64,000 bases of DNA, from positions 31,217,979 through 31,281,978 of the forward strand of contig NC_088302.1 of assembly GCF_032854445.1 (NCBI RefSeq), in the 5' to 3' direction. The stretch is from Liolophura sinensis. Its lineage: Eukaryota; Mollusca; Polyplacophora; Chitonida; Chitonidae. Position numbers and translations under genes: made by a program. The notes under the pieces are model-generated. The model did no database searches, was not told the DNA's origin, and worked only from the letters and a program-made list of their open reading frames with translations. Positions 34,972 to 46,561 of this stretch are shown one piece after another. How positions within the stretch are numbered: the first letter of the stretch is position 1; the number at the start of each line of letters is the position of its first letter.

Positions 34972-35236
34972 GGGACCTCTACGTGGCTCAGTTGGTTAGC
35001 GCGCTAGCGCAGCGTAATGACCGAGAAGCCATTCATCAATGCGGTCGCTGTGAGTTCAAGTTCATCTCATGCTGGCTTCCTCTCCGGCCTTACGTGAGAA
35101 AGTTTTCCAGTAACCTGCGGATGGTTGTAGGGTTCCCCCGGGCGCTGCCCGGTTTCCTCCCACCATAATGCTGGCCGCCGACGTATAATTGAAATATTCT
35201 TGAGTACGGTGTAATACACCAATCAAATAAATAAAT
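34972..35236 (+). mobile_element. Full-length main-family SINE
   Basis: Starts GGGACCTCTACGTGGCTCAG; A box TGGCTCAGTTGG, B box GAGTTCAAGTTC, full core and tail AATCAAATAAATAAAT. Confidence 0.93.
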
Positions 35237-35381
35237 TTCACTTGCATGACTAGTATGATGGCAGCATTTTGGTGGTAGGAAACCAGCATGAGCTGGACTT
35301 GAACTCACAGCGAACGCAATGGTGAGAGGCTCATGGGTCATTGGACTGTTTTAAGGCTAACTGCTGAACCACTGTAGCCCC
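35237..35381 (-). mobile_element. Main-family SINE with internal deletion, tail-to-tail with neighbour
   Basis: On the minus strand a tRNA head (CATTGCGTTCGCTGTGAGTT) is joined near AGGAAACC/CAGCATGAGC directly to the distal core. It forms an inverted pair with 34972-35236. Confidence 0.8.
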
Positions 35382-36995
35382 TTCATTGCGACTCACACAA
35401 GCATCTTAATTCCTCGGCCACGAACAGCAGTTTCGTAACGATTAGTGATATTTTATAATTCAGGTTTTATTGACGGAAAGTCTATTATAAACTTAATAAA
35501 ATTATTTCTGGTGTTCCGGCCGATCTCTTGAAATGATCGTAAACGATGTGATAAACTGTACCGAAAGTATTTTCATTTATGGTTTGTTAGAAATATTTAA
35601 ACGCCATAAAAATAAAATTAAAGCAAGGTAAAAATACGGTGACCTTTTCGGGCCACATTTTCTCAGAAGAATTTCCCTATTTTCCCATTTTGAGAGAAGT
35701 TATTTTCTATAAAACCATCCCTAATGAGCTTCATGAGGATCACAGTAATAAGTTTTAATGGAATTTCTAATATTTTGCGCTCTAAAAAACCTTTGGAAAA
35801 TATGGCTTCAAAGCTCACCTTAGAAAATAATTGTTTTTGTGGAATTTCTTGGCAAAAAAAAAAAAAACAACAACAAAAAAATATTTGATGTCACATATTT
35901 CTGGACGTAGTTCTCTGTTGCCTTTCACCTGAAGAATTTTGCCTTTACATACACTTTGAACAAAATAATGTTTATCTCCTTTAGCGAATCCCCCTGACTG
36001 GTTTTATATGGGATCACCAGAAATGCAATAATAAAGAGAAGTATGACACGCTTTATGATTCTCCATCTACACACTCTAATGCACACATTGGCTGGGGCAT
36101 ATAGTCACGGAAACAGTCGACAGACGATTGCGCCGCGATGACTTCCGGTAAACTTAAGCTCTAAGGCATACCCTCAACCATATCGGCGATTCTAGTGTAA
36201 CGAAAACGAGGCAAACTTTCCACTAAAGAGAATATTCATACCGCGCTTTTCCGCTGAACATGCACCAGTTGTTCCGCGATCTATTTTGACAACTGCGTGT
36301 GAGCTGTTTTTATTTTGATAACATTTTGGATTATACACTATTTAACACAATGTCTTCAGTTAACACAGTTGTCTAATGAAGCAAAGTCGATTCAGTGGGT
36401 GAACTAACGGAGTACAGAAATGGGAGCTGTAACATAGTGGCTTACTTCTCTTCATTTATATACTTCTGATAATACTTTCGCAACAGTACATCTAAATTTC
36501 AGCCAAAAAAAAAAATAAAAAAATAAAAAAATAAAAATATAAATCAATGTAGTAGAAGTATTTATAGAATTTCCTATTGTGATCAGTGGTTGCAATTTGT
36601 ACAATGGTCTAAATCATTTACCGTTAGCGCTTTCATTCAGTTTCATGCATTTACTCATCCAGAGCTAAGGCCAGTTCCGTTCACCCATAAACCTGACCTC
36701 CGTGTTATTGGTCAAACGTTACACGTCAATCACATGAATAAATCCTTGTAATGTTATTATGTTGGCAGGGTGACTATACTGGCGGTGTAACTCAAGCCTG
36801 AGCCCAGTTCTTCAAAAGTGTATTAGCAGATAAGCCCTGTATTAACTTTAGTCTGGACTAAACTGCCATTAGTTTTGTATTAGGCTTAGACTGGCTTAGC
36901 TTTTTGAACACTTTTGAACAACTGATCCCTGGTTCTCATACACGCAACGGATAGCCACCGATTCTATGAGAATCAAGTTTATCCCGGGGTTTTAC

Positions 36996-37472
36996 TATCT
37001 GGTGCTGTCACTATTCTGGCCATGTAACTACCCTGTCGGCATGTAACCATTTTGGTGAAGTAAGTATCTTGGTGGTGTAACTATCATGGCGATATCACTA
37101 TTCTCTCGATGTAGTCAAGTCACATGTAAAGTATGTTTAATTATGCTTTTGGTGTAATTATCGTGGCGATGTAAAAATCCTCTCGGTGTAGTTACACCTG
37201 GTGGTGTAGCACTCCTGCGGTGTAAGTGTCCTGGTGGTGTAACTATCCTGGCAATGTAACTATTCTGCTGATGTAACTGTCCTGGTGGTGTGACAATCCT
37301 GGTGATGTAATCATCCTGGTGGTGTAACTATCCTGGCCATGTAACTATTCTGGTAATGTAACTATCTTGGTGGTGTAACCATCCTGGTGGTGTAACTATC
37401 CTGGTGGTGTAACTATCCTGGTGATGTCATTATCCTGGTGGTGTAACAATCCTCTCAGTGTAACTATCCTGT
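36996..37472. repeat. 17-bp minisatellite, about 27 copies
   Basis: Unit GTAACTATCCTGGTGGT with frequent variants (GATGT, TATTCTG). The left part is more diverged than the right. Confidence 0.9.
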
Positions 37473-37587
37473 TGGTTTTACACGCATAAGGGATGACGAT
37501 GTTTATGTACACTTCGGGAATTTAGCTTGACTCGTCGCTACATTGGTGAAGGAAAACATTCAAAGCTGTAATCAGAAAGGACATACA

Positions 37588-37797
37588 CGTAAAATGCCAG
37601 GAGTAGGTATTTTTGCGTCTGATTTTGATATTTACCATTGTGATAGACTAGTGTTATTCCCACCGTCGTCAACACCATTAATGTGTTTACATACATGTAA
37701 AATGACAGGAGTAGTTGTTTTTGCGTCTGATTTTGATATTTACCATTGTGATAGAGTAGTGTTATTCCCACCGTCGTCAACACCATCAATGTCCTCC
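37588..37797. repeat. 108-bp tandem duplication
   Basis: GTAAAATGCCAGGAGTAGGT at 37589 recurs as GTAAAATGACAGGAGTAGTT at 37697. The copies share GTTATTCCCACCGTCGTCAA and differ at few positions, so the duplication is recent. Confidence 0.9.
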
Positions 37798-39648
37798 ATT
37801 CCATCGGCCTTATAAATCAAAAAATAGGATAGGGATTAAAAGAAACTTAAACAAATAGAGAAATGGAAGTGCGTAATACAATAATAATGTAAAATGGCGC
37901 TCACAACTAACCTTCATACAGTGGACTAAAGGTTCCTGTGAATCGTGGATAATCATTATCAGGATAACTCATGCATGACTAAATAAAGTTGTCGTCGCAT
38001 TTTGAGCAATATCGTATTCATTCCCCAAGACGAATAATAGAAACAACCGAAGCAGCCTCACCCCAACCTCAAGCCACGCCCCCATCCCCTTTCTCTCTTA
38101 TAAACAAAGGACGCTCACACAAAGAGAAGTTTGCATCTAATGAATTATGGGACTCGACCGTATGAGGTAAGACATTACGTAGGTCATATATAATAACTCA
38201 TGGTAAGCAAGACATTTTATGCACAGCTAAACCCTTCATCTCCACCACCGCCTCCACCACCCCTTCCCCAATATTAACCAGACATGCCATACCTACCTTT
38301 ATTTGAGTCAAATTCTCACAGGACCTTTCACAAACATAATCTAGCAATCTCACTCGGGTGTTTCGATCACGCGCTTGTCGACGCAACACATTCCTTGTGC
38401 TATATAAGCAATTATTTTTGCTTGCACTTACTCCGGATGCACGTCTACTTTGTCACGTCATACGTATTTGGCTTACGAAAGGTTTGGCGTTGATTTTGAT
38501 TCATGAACGCACTCGTGCTTTTCTCCCGGTGACCCGACCTGTATGGGAGCTAAACAAGCACCGAGGGTTTAAGGCACAGAAACTGTTAGACGCGCCTATT
38601 TGACTTCATTATTTATCAAATGTTATTTGATATGAGCTTAGATCGCATGAATAGTATAGAGATAGAGAAAACCTGACATGCTTTGGTGAATTTTGGGCGT
38701 TGTCTTTTTTGGCGTTCTTTAACCTTTGTTCTGGTATCGGTATACGCAGTGCTCTGTAAGTTCGTGGGTAATTTATACCTAAGCACTTGTTATCCTTAAA
38801 ATGTTCTTTCATATAATGTTCTTTTTCGTATATTTAAAATTGAACGAAGCAGAAATCTTTTCCTCTTTTATTTCCTTCTTGGAGATAAATTTTCAGTCCT
38901 ACCCTTTTTTTAGCTTCTTTCAAATATAGTCAAGACACTCAGCTCTGACTTTCTATGCAGAGCCTATGTATAGAAAACACATTTTTCTTTTTATCTCTTG
39001 CTCAGATTGTTGGTCCCACAGAAGTTTTAATATGCACAACAGTTAGACTCTAAACTTACGAAGAAAGGACGGGAAATTGTTGGCTAAGTCAGGTTTTGAA
39101 ATGTTTCATAAAAGATAAGAAATCTGGCTACACAGCTGTGCATAGAAACAGTCACGCCCAATCTTGTTGAGGCAAACAAGGTATCTGGGAGCACAACACT
39201 GTATGGTGGGCGTGAAGATATAGCCAAACATGTATGGAGGCTCTAACTAGACGCATACTAGTTCGCTGTGATCCTTAATCTGGCTTGGTGACATATCCTC
39301 AAAATATAAAGGAACATCGACACACAAAGAATCATGCATTTAGAGACCTGTTCTCCAAGATAGCTTTCATCCACCAGTATACCTGTCTTGCGTCGATTTC
39401 CAAGCCCTCTTCCCTCGTACCTCTCCTCCCATGTATCTGTACACGCTTGTCAAGTGTCTCCAAAATGGGGTTACATACGCATGGAGAAAATTATCAATAG
39501 TTTGAAACTTGAAAGCCTTTCTTGGCTGCATATTTTAATAATAGGAATAGGGAAACCTCACCAAGTACAAATATCTCAGCAATAGGGGAATGAAATATGG
39601 CTATTTTCCAGTCGGATCCTACTTCTATATAAAAGTTGTATGTATCGG

Positions 39649-40190
39649 GGGGCCTCCGTGATTCAGTCGCTTAGCGCGCTAGCGTAGCGTAATGACCCAG
39701 GAGCCTCTCAACAATGCGGTCGCTCTGAGTTCATCCTTTCCGGCCATAGTGGGAAGGTCTGCCAGTAAATTACCATTTAAATTACTGCCAGTAAATTACC
39801 ATTTACCCCGGGCTCTGCCCGGTTTCCTCCCACCATAATGCTGGCCGCCGTTATTGAAGTGAAATATTCTTGAGTACGGCGTAAAATTTATTTATTTATT
39901 TATTTGATTGGTGTTTTACGCCGTACTCAAGAATATTTCACTTATACGACGGCGGCCGGCATTATGGTGGAAACCGGCCAGAGCCCGGGGGAAACCCACG
40001 ACCATCCGCAGGTTGCTGTCAGACCTTCCCACGTACGACCGGAGAGGAAGCCAGCATGAGCTGGACTTGAACTCACAGCGACCGCGTTGGTGAGAGACTC
40101 CTGGGTCATTAAGCTGCGCTAGCGCGCTAACCAACTGAGCCACGGAGGCCCCTACGGCGTAAAACACCAATCAAATAAATAAATAAATAA
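39649..40190 (+). mobile_element. Main-family SINE interrupted by a second SINE
   Basis: The outer copy begins GGGGCCTCCGTGATTCAGTC and ends in (AAAT)n. Its own duplication, ATGTATCGG, lies at 39640-39648 and 40191-40199. It is split at 39886 by the copy at 39887-40152. Its middle also carries a small tandem duplication with TGCCAGTAAATTACCATTTA. Confidence 0.93.
39887..40152 (-). mobile_element. Full-length SINE nested in the tail of another SINE
   Basis: Minus-strand full copy. The 12-bp duplication TACGGCGTAAAA (39875-39886 and 40153-40164) is itself part of the outer SINE tail, which proves the order of insertion. Confidence 0.95.
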
Positions 40191-40892
40191 ATGTATCGGT
40201 CTTGCAGGATTGTAGGCCAACGTTCATTCAATTGTTGGCATTTTTTTTTGTTTTCTGATCACTGGTCCAAATCGTATAACTATATAAAAGAGCTGAAGAT
40301 ACGTCTGGAGACTACTTTATAGTTAGAACCATGTGTGAGGCAACATGTACATTATCCACTTCATAAGTAGTAAGGAGTTGTTCTCGTCATCTATCCAACC
40401 CGCATCCAACATGATCTGTGTGATCCAAAACTACTTTGGTTGGTTTGGCCAATTTCCGAACTTTACTGTATCAAAAAATAGTTTTATCAGTGTACAGAAT
40501 AATACCTTCAGAATATGCTTGCATAGAGGCCTTTGCAAACATGCGAAAAGGTTGAAGAATTACAGCATATACTGTGGAGCTTTAGTGCATGCACTGTTTC
40601 TGTTTGACTTATTCCGGCGTCTTTTAAAAGCCTTCTGAACTCCTCTCCAGGTCATATAAAAGTCCACTAGAACTGGTTTCTATGGACACATTTGACCGAG
40701 AAATAACAATGGGCAAGGAAAGTTATAAGGACAACTCTGGATCGGGTTACTAATAGTTATCAGTAGTTATCACACGTTATTGGGAGGAGATATACAGCTG
40801 TTCTGGAAATATCGAAATCCTTCATCCTCTTCTTGTAAAAGTTGAGGCATGAGCAGTTAGTAAATTCATCCCATAGGCGATTTCATTAACGT

Positions 40893-41010
40893 CATATATT
40901 CCACTATTTTTACATACACGATGACGGCCAGATTTATGTTAGGAGAAAAGTGACCGGGTAAAACCCCGACCTTTGTCAAGTTACTGACAAACTTTCGTAC
41001 AGATATGAAC
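40893..41010 (-). mobile_element. Diverged second-subfamily SINE remnant
   Basis: ACATACACGATGACGGCCAG and GTAAAACCCCGACCTTTGTC are recognisable core pieces; the ends are lost. Confidence 0.4.
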
Positions 41011-41084
41011 GCCATATATTGGTAGGAGTTTTACGCAAATTGCAACACGAGCTGTCGTCGACGGCTTATTTTCACCAAGGCGGG

Positions 41085-41200
41085 AAAATGTACAAACTCC
41101 CTGTCCAAGGCCGGGATCGAACCCGCACATCCATTGTCCTTGCGATTGAAAGACATGTGGCTTGAAACTCTTGGCCACGAACCGCTACCTAGATTATATG
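41085..41200 (-). repeat. tRNA-like head of another SINE type
   Basis: On the minus strand: GTGGCCAAGAG (A-box-like) and CGGGTTCGATCCCGGCC (B box) about 60 bp apart. The spacing and poor stem pairing argue against a functional tRNA gene. Confidence 0.4.
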
Positions 41201-41866
41201 AATTTGATAATAATAAACAAACATGATGGAAAAGTAAAGTGGCAAGGAAAATATCGTCTTCAGTATATACCTGCATTTAAATCTTTTACCACCCAATTCA
41301 TTCATTCAGTTCAGTCAACCGGTTAAAACTTGGTGGTGTGTTTTCCACTTTTGAATTCCTGGTGACGCCCGTGTAATAGCCGTACAGGTATCAGGCAAAT
41401 CAACTACACACACGCACTTATCAATAATGTTCCACACTGTCTCGTAACCATTCAGACCCTAAATATTCTTTGTGTGAAAATTTGTGATGAACCGATGCAG
41501 CATTCACCTTCACACCGTAATCACTGTTCTGTTTTTTTCTCTTCATGTTACCTCATTTTTTTTCACATACATACATCTCAGAAATTCCCGGGTTCTTATG
41601 GTGGGATATGACCCCCCATAGTCTAGGCTTTGTGACAACGTTTATCATTGACGTCGTTACATAAAGACCAATGTCAGCCTTAACCTACTTCGTTTTTCCG
41701 ACCCATCGACGCACAATGGCCATATAATACGTAAATGGGACAGCTTCGTAGCACAAATGGATCTATGTTGTGTCACGCCTTATAAGCTCTCGTGTATGGC
41801 TATTTTATCTTTTTGACAATGGTGTTGCTGCATACAAGCACTTATGCGGGAAATGGATACAACATA

Positions 41867-42134
41867 TTTATTTATTTATCTGATTGGTGTTTTACGCCGT
41901 ACTCAAGAATATTTCACTTATACGACGGCGGCCAGCATTATGGTGGGCGGAAACCGGGAAGAGCCCGGGGGAAACCCACGACCATCCGCAGGTTGTTGGC
42001 AGACCTTCCCACTTACGGCCGGAGAGGAAGCCAGCATGAGCTGGACTTGAACTCACAGCCACCGTATTGGTGAGAGGCTCCTTGGTCATTACGCTGCGCT
42101 AGCGCGCTAACCGACTGAGGCACGGAGTCCCCCG
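41867..42134 (-). mobile_element. Full-length main-family SINE with TSD at the edge of a minisatellite
   Basis: Full minus-strand copy ending GGGGACTCCGTGCCTCAGTC at the head. The 12-bp duplication GGATACAACATA lies at 41855-41866 and 42135-42146; the right-hand copy is the first unit of the array that follows. Confidence 0.93.
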
Positions 42135-42622
42135 GGATACAACATACCGGTACATGGATACAACATACCGGTTCATGGATACAACATACCGGTACACGGA
42201 TACAACATACCGGTACATGGATACAACACATCGGTTCATAGGTACAACATACTGGTACATGGATACAACACACCGGTACATGGATACAATATACTGGTAC
42301 ATGGATACAACACACCGGTTCATGGATACAACACACCTGTACATGGATACAACACACCGGTACATGGATACAACACACCGGTTCATGGATACAACATACC
42401 GGTACATGGATACAACACACCGGTACATAGATACAACGCACCGGTACATGGATACAACATACCGGTACATGGATACAACATACCGGTACATGGATACAAC
42501 ATAACGGTACATGGATACAACACACCGCGGTACATGGATACAACATACCGGTACATGGATACAACATAACGGTACATGGATACAACACACCGCGGTACAT
42601 GGATACAACATACCGGTACATG
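42135..42622. repeat. 21-bp minisatellite, about 23 copies
   Basis: Unit GGATACAACATACCGGTACA plus T, with variants CACACC and GGTTCAT. As 21 is a multiple of three, long frames with a seven-residue period are open on both strands (V-V-S-M-Y-R-Y and similar). They are artefacts. Confidence 0.95.
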
Positions 42623-43030
42623 ATACGACGAACTGCTGGAAATGTATCTAACTAAAGCTGCTACATGGCTACTTGCTTTAACAAAACGAATTAAAGGTGG
42701 ATAAGAAGTGTGTGGATTACATCTGTATAGCAGGTTTTGTAATCGTTGATTGGCTGATTTTTCCTCTTTCCGGGCGTAATATGGATTTGTACATATCCAT
42801 AGCTTTGTAGTTATGTCATAGCTGCCTGAGCCAATCATCAGCACTGTGGTCACGTGAGCAGGCTATGAGAGGCGTAAGCAAAGCGAATTTAACCAAGGCA
42901 ATATTGCCCTCTAAGACTTTACCACAAGATGAAATATAAAGCTTTTAGGTAAACTCTTTCTGGGAAAGTAATCAGAGTGTGTCTGATCTTCAAAGATGAT
43001 GGTTTCAATGCCCTTTTAATAAAGATAAAA

Positions 43031-43252
43031 GGGGCCTCCTTGGTCGACGTGGTTAGCGTACCAGCGCTGAGCAAAGACCCGGGGGCTTCTCACCAAGGCG
43101 TTCGCTGTGGGTTCAAGTCCAGCTAATGCTGGCTTCCTCTGTTAGCACCCTGCGGATGGTCGTGGGTTTAACACGGACTTAGTCAGGTTTCCTCTAGCCA
43201 TAATGATGACCGCCGTATAAGTGAAACATTCTTCAGTACGGCGTAAAACACG
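43031..43252 (+). mobile_element. Near full-length main-family SINE
   Basis: GGGGCCTCCTTGGTCGACGT start, B box GGGTTCAAGTCC, shortened middle and end GTACGGCGTAAAACACG without a poly-AAAT tail. Confidence 0.9.
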
Positions 43253-43627
43253 AAAACTTTATCTGCAAAAATCAGCATTTCGCCCATTTAGTTCCACATT
43301 ATTTATCACCTCTATGAAAAGTGTAAATTCTTCGCCAGATGAAAATTAATTAAAGTTGAAATATTGAGTTATTATGGCTCATCTGGAGTCTCAGACAGGT
43401 ACAAACAGAAGTGGTTAATTGCAATGTGGCCTTTCGTATTTACGATGGGCGTGACGGCATATTTCCCGTGTACACAAGAGGCTTCCCAGATGCCCCAAAA
43501 CACATCATTATCTGATGTTACGCTGCAATGCCGTTTAATTGCCTTATGATCACTATATGAACAACGACGTATTGCAAAAAAGAACAGATGTGCACAACGC
43601 TTAGAACGACTAGTTCAAGGCGTGCAA

Positions 43628-43649
43628 TACCCCCCCCCCCCCCCCCCCA
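43628..43649. repeat. Poly-C run
   Basis: About 20 consecutive C; a likely sequencing or assembly weak point. Confidence 0.9.
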
Positions 43650-43909
43650 TTACTGGTGCTTAACAAAACCTACATGAACTGTATGTTCGCTAGACGTCAA
43701 TGAATGCGTTAGTGACGTTTGGCGGAAGAAAGCTTTCCGATCTTCTTGCGTATTTAACAACGTTGAATGGACGTTAGTTAGTATTAAACGACGTTTGAAT
43801 ACGCCCAAATGAAATGTTCCCTTTTAGAAAGTCAAGCAAGGAAGCGAGTGGAGTGTTAGGGCAAGGATTTAGTTCATCATTTTTCTGCTAGCTTACCCAA
43901 CCCCATACT

Positions 43910-44025
43910 CTAAAAAATTCCCCTTATACGATAGCGGCAAGTCTTATTGCTGAAGGAAACCGACGTGATTAACCCATCGATCTTCCACAAAATAACTGGC
44001 GAACACTCTCACGTGTGACATACGT
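43910..44025 (-). mobile_element. Diverged SINE remnant
   Basis: CCCTTATACGATAGCGGCAA and GAAGGAAACCGACGTGATTA resemble the distal core of the SINE families in minus orientation. Confidence 0.4.
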
Positions 44026-44219
44026 CATACTGTTAGAAAGCAACAGGTCTGCTGTAACCTTCCTGCAAAATCACACAAGATCGCAAGAGCTTCATGGAAA
44101 GCCACCCTCGGACACTAATTGTCACCCAGGACATTAAGAGTAAACGCCAGGATGAGCGTTATTTGTTTGGTGTTAAAAAACCCTTCTCAGAGTAGGGTCT
44201 AATTACACGTACTGTGGAT

Positions 44220-44450
44220 GACTGCACATGAATGCTTGGGTTTTTACGTCGTGTTTAACAATTATTCAGTCATATCATAGGTGCGTGGCAGACCGAGGAG
44301 ACAATGTCATCAAAATGCTGCCAACACTGGCACCCCACTCTGTCCCATTATACTGACACCAGGCTAACCAGTCCTGTTTCCTTGCTCTAACCTCTCAGTG
44401 CTGAGCACCAAGCGAGGCAGCAACAAGTTCCGTTTAATGTCTTTGTCTAC
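44220..44450 (+). repeat. Dispersed repeat family 3, long copy
   Basis: TGAATGCTTGGGTTTTTACG, ATTATTCAGTCATATCATAG, AAATGCTGCCAACACTGGCA, AGTCCTGTTTCCTTGCTCTA and GCGAGGCAGCAACAAGTTCC. Together with 25985-26200 it defines the family. Confidence 0.7.
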
Positions 44451-45410
44451 CATTAAGTAGACTCCGTCGCATGAGTGAATGAGCAAGAAGTAACCTAGGA
44501 CAACAAGTTCAAGGTTATGAATAAGGCTTTTACTTTTCACAACATCATTGTCACTTGTTACACTCTACAGAGATCTACTGTACAAAACTACTTACAAAAT
44601 ATACACCAATATAGAGTGGCAAGGAAAAAACTAGAAGCCAGAAGATCTTCCTTACGTAGCAATACTGGTTCAGGGCGAAAGTTTTGTTCAGATCCATAGC
44701 AATACTGGTGCATTCTCTACAACACAACACACACGGATCTGTTCAGCACCAAGAAATATACAGTTATTCACAAAAACAGACACTATTGTGATGGATGACA
44801 ACTGTAGTCTTTAAGGCAATAATAATAAAGATTCCACTTCTTTAAATAGGATTTGATATTCTTGGATTTAAACGAACAGTAAAGAAATAAATAGCTAATA
44901 GTCTTACCAATATAATTTATATATAATAAATACAATTCAAAATGTTACACAATAAATATAAATTGGACGGAATTGAACATTGTTAAATGACGACCTTTTT
45001 ACCTCACTTCACTAGCTTCAGCATTCTGACATACTATAATTGTAAGTATGAGAAATATGTAATTTTCCCCAAACCCATACCATCATTAATTTTCTGTCTT
45101 TTTACTGAAGAAAAAAAAAAAAAAGAATTTATGCCAAATACTATAATATTCACCCTAAAAATACAATTAAAATACAAAACTGAAAAAAATTTAAGACTAA
45201 GAATGGTACACTTCGTCAATTAGTAAAAAAATAATTTTCTAATTCTAATCCCATTTTATGTACTGTCCGCAAACAAGTGGCAGGAATAATGATTACTGTA
45301 GTTGGGAAAACATTAAGAATATTTTTGTGTGGAGCAAAACGCTAAAAGCACATTAATGTGCTGAGCCTCAATGCTAATAAAATGCTCATGGCTTTGTGTA
45401 CCATTCATAT

Positions 45411-45436
45411 TAATAACAATAATAATAATAATAATA
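45411..45436. repeat. (AAT)n microsatellite
   Basis: About eight AAT units, just beyond the CEP135 stop and probably in the 3' UTR. Confidence 0.85.
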
Positions 45437-45544
45437 CACGGTTAACCTGAAATTGGGTACTAAATAGGCATGTATATTGGTTAAAACTGGGCATGGAAGA
45501 TGTATCACAGTAAGCTTAGCGTCACATCAATCGACTGAGGTAGG

Positions 45545-46561
45545 TCACAAGGCATCCTGGCTCTGGCTCTGGTCTCTGTCCTCGTGTAGGCCCAGGGAAC
45601 GCTCCACTGATCGCCGGTGAGATGCGGTGCTTGTGTACGAGGTCTCAGTGGTTCTGTACCTGTGGGCACATCAACATAAGGATCACAGTAACAGTACAGC
45701 GACAATGACAATGGTTCTGGGTTCTCGTTCATAGAACATAGTCATAAAGTGGGACACACTGGTTGACTGGTTGGTAGATGAAATACAAAATTCTAGGTTC
45801 CAGCTGCAGCATTAAGTCCTATTTAAGTGCACACAGGCTCTATTCTAACTTTTTATTTAACTTGTAACATAAATAATTCTGATTGGTCTCCTTCATACCT
45901 ATAATTTCATGGTATTTTGGTACAAAATAATCGCCGTACTGATGTACATTCTCAGACACAGAGGGGTGACTGGCTGGTGAAAAACCATGTAAATTTTCAT
46001 GTGATTTAATGTACAGTCAATCGTGTATGACTTCACATGATTTTTCGCCAACTTTACAGTACAGCACGGTGATAAGTTGCTGAGAAACGCCATAAAATGA
46101 TAGCCAAGTTACTACACCTCACAGAATTTTCACCCCACTATTAATGAAAAGATAGTAACCAGATTCAGGAAGAATTCACACTAATAATTTTCACATGTTG
46201 GCAAACAAGATTCATGAATGTGACCCGCTTACTGACAAAGCGGATGCGTAATTCACAATGGTTAGACCATGAAATCTGGACCGAAGAAAGACACATTTCG
46301 AACAATTTTCGTACCAATATTCCCCGTCTTTTATTGCTTTTAGGTCTGAGATTTCTGTGCTCCTGTGATGAAGAATACACGTATATGTACATATATTCAC
46401 AGACCATAAAAATATTTGTCTATTATTCGTAAAGAATAAATGAAAACTGAAGTTACAGCTGCACTGACCTTGCTGGACTCCTGGATGACCTTGAGAGCCT
46501 CAGACTGCTGTCATTCAGTGAGGACATGCCCTGACGGTGGAGATCTTGCAAGGCTCTCTCT
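45545..46561 (-). CDS. CEP135: CEP135 exons 46469-46561 and 45545-45659 (C-terminus)
   Basis: E-R-A-L-Q-D-L-H-R-Q-G closes the coiled coil. A Ser/Arg-rich tail follows (L-S-R-S-S-R-S-P-A-R-Y-R), ending H-R-R-S-V-E-R-S-L-G-L-H and stop TGA at 45547-45545. The 3' UTR and poly(A) site were not resolved; no clear AATAAA lies within 1 kb on this strand. Confidence 0.88.

Larger units (their letters stand above)
34607..45544. other. Region between gene C and the CEP135 stop codon
   Basis: No convincing gene apart from the undetermined CEP135 3' UTR (just below 45545) and the missing gene C 5' end. It holds SINE copies at 34.97, 35.24, 39.65, 39.89, 41.87 and 43.03 kb, minisatellites at 37.0 and 42.1 kb, a 108-bp duplication at 37.6 kb, a poly-C run at 43.63 kb and a repeat family 3 copy at 44.2 kb. 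A frame at 40345-40638 has no recognisable content. Confidence 0.55.

Noticed and set aside
41085-41200. Functional tRNA gene
   Set aside because: A and B boxes are visible but the stems do not pair well and the anticodon arm is unclear; read as a SINE head.
42013-42621. Long Cys/Val/Tyr-rich frames of up to 202 codons
   Set aside because: They are translations of the 21-bp minisatellite, open on both strands.
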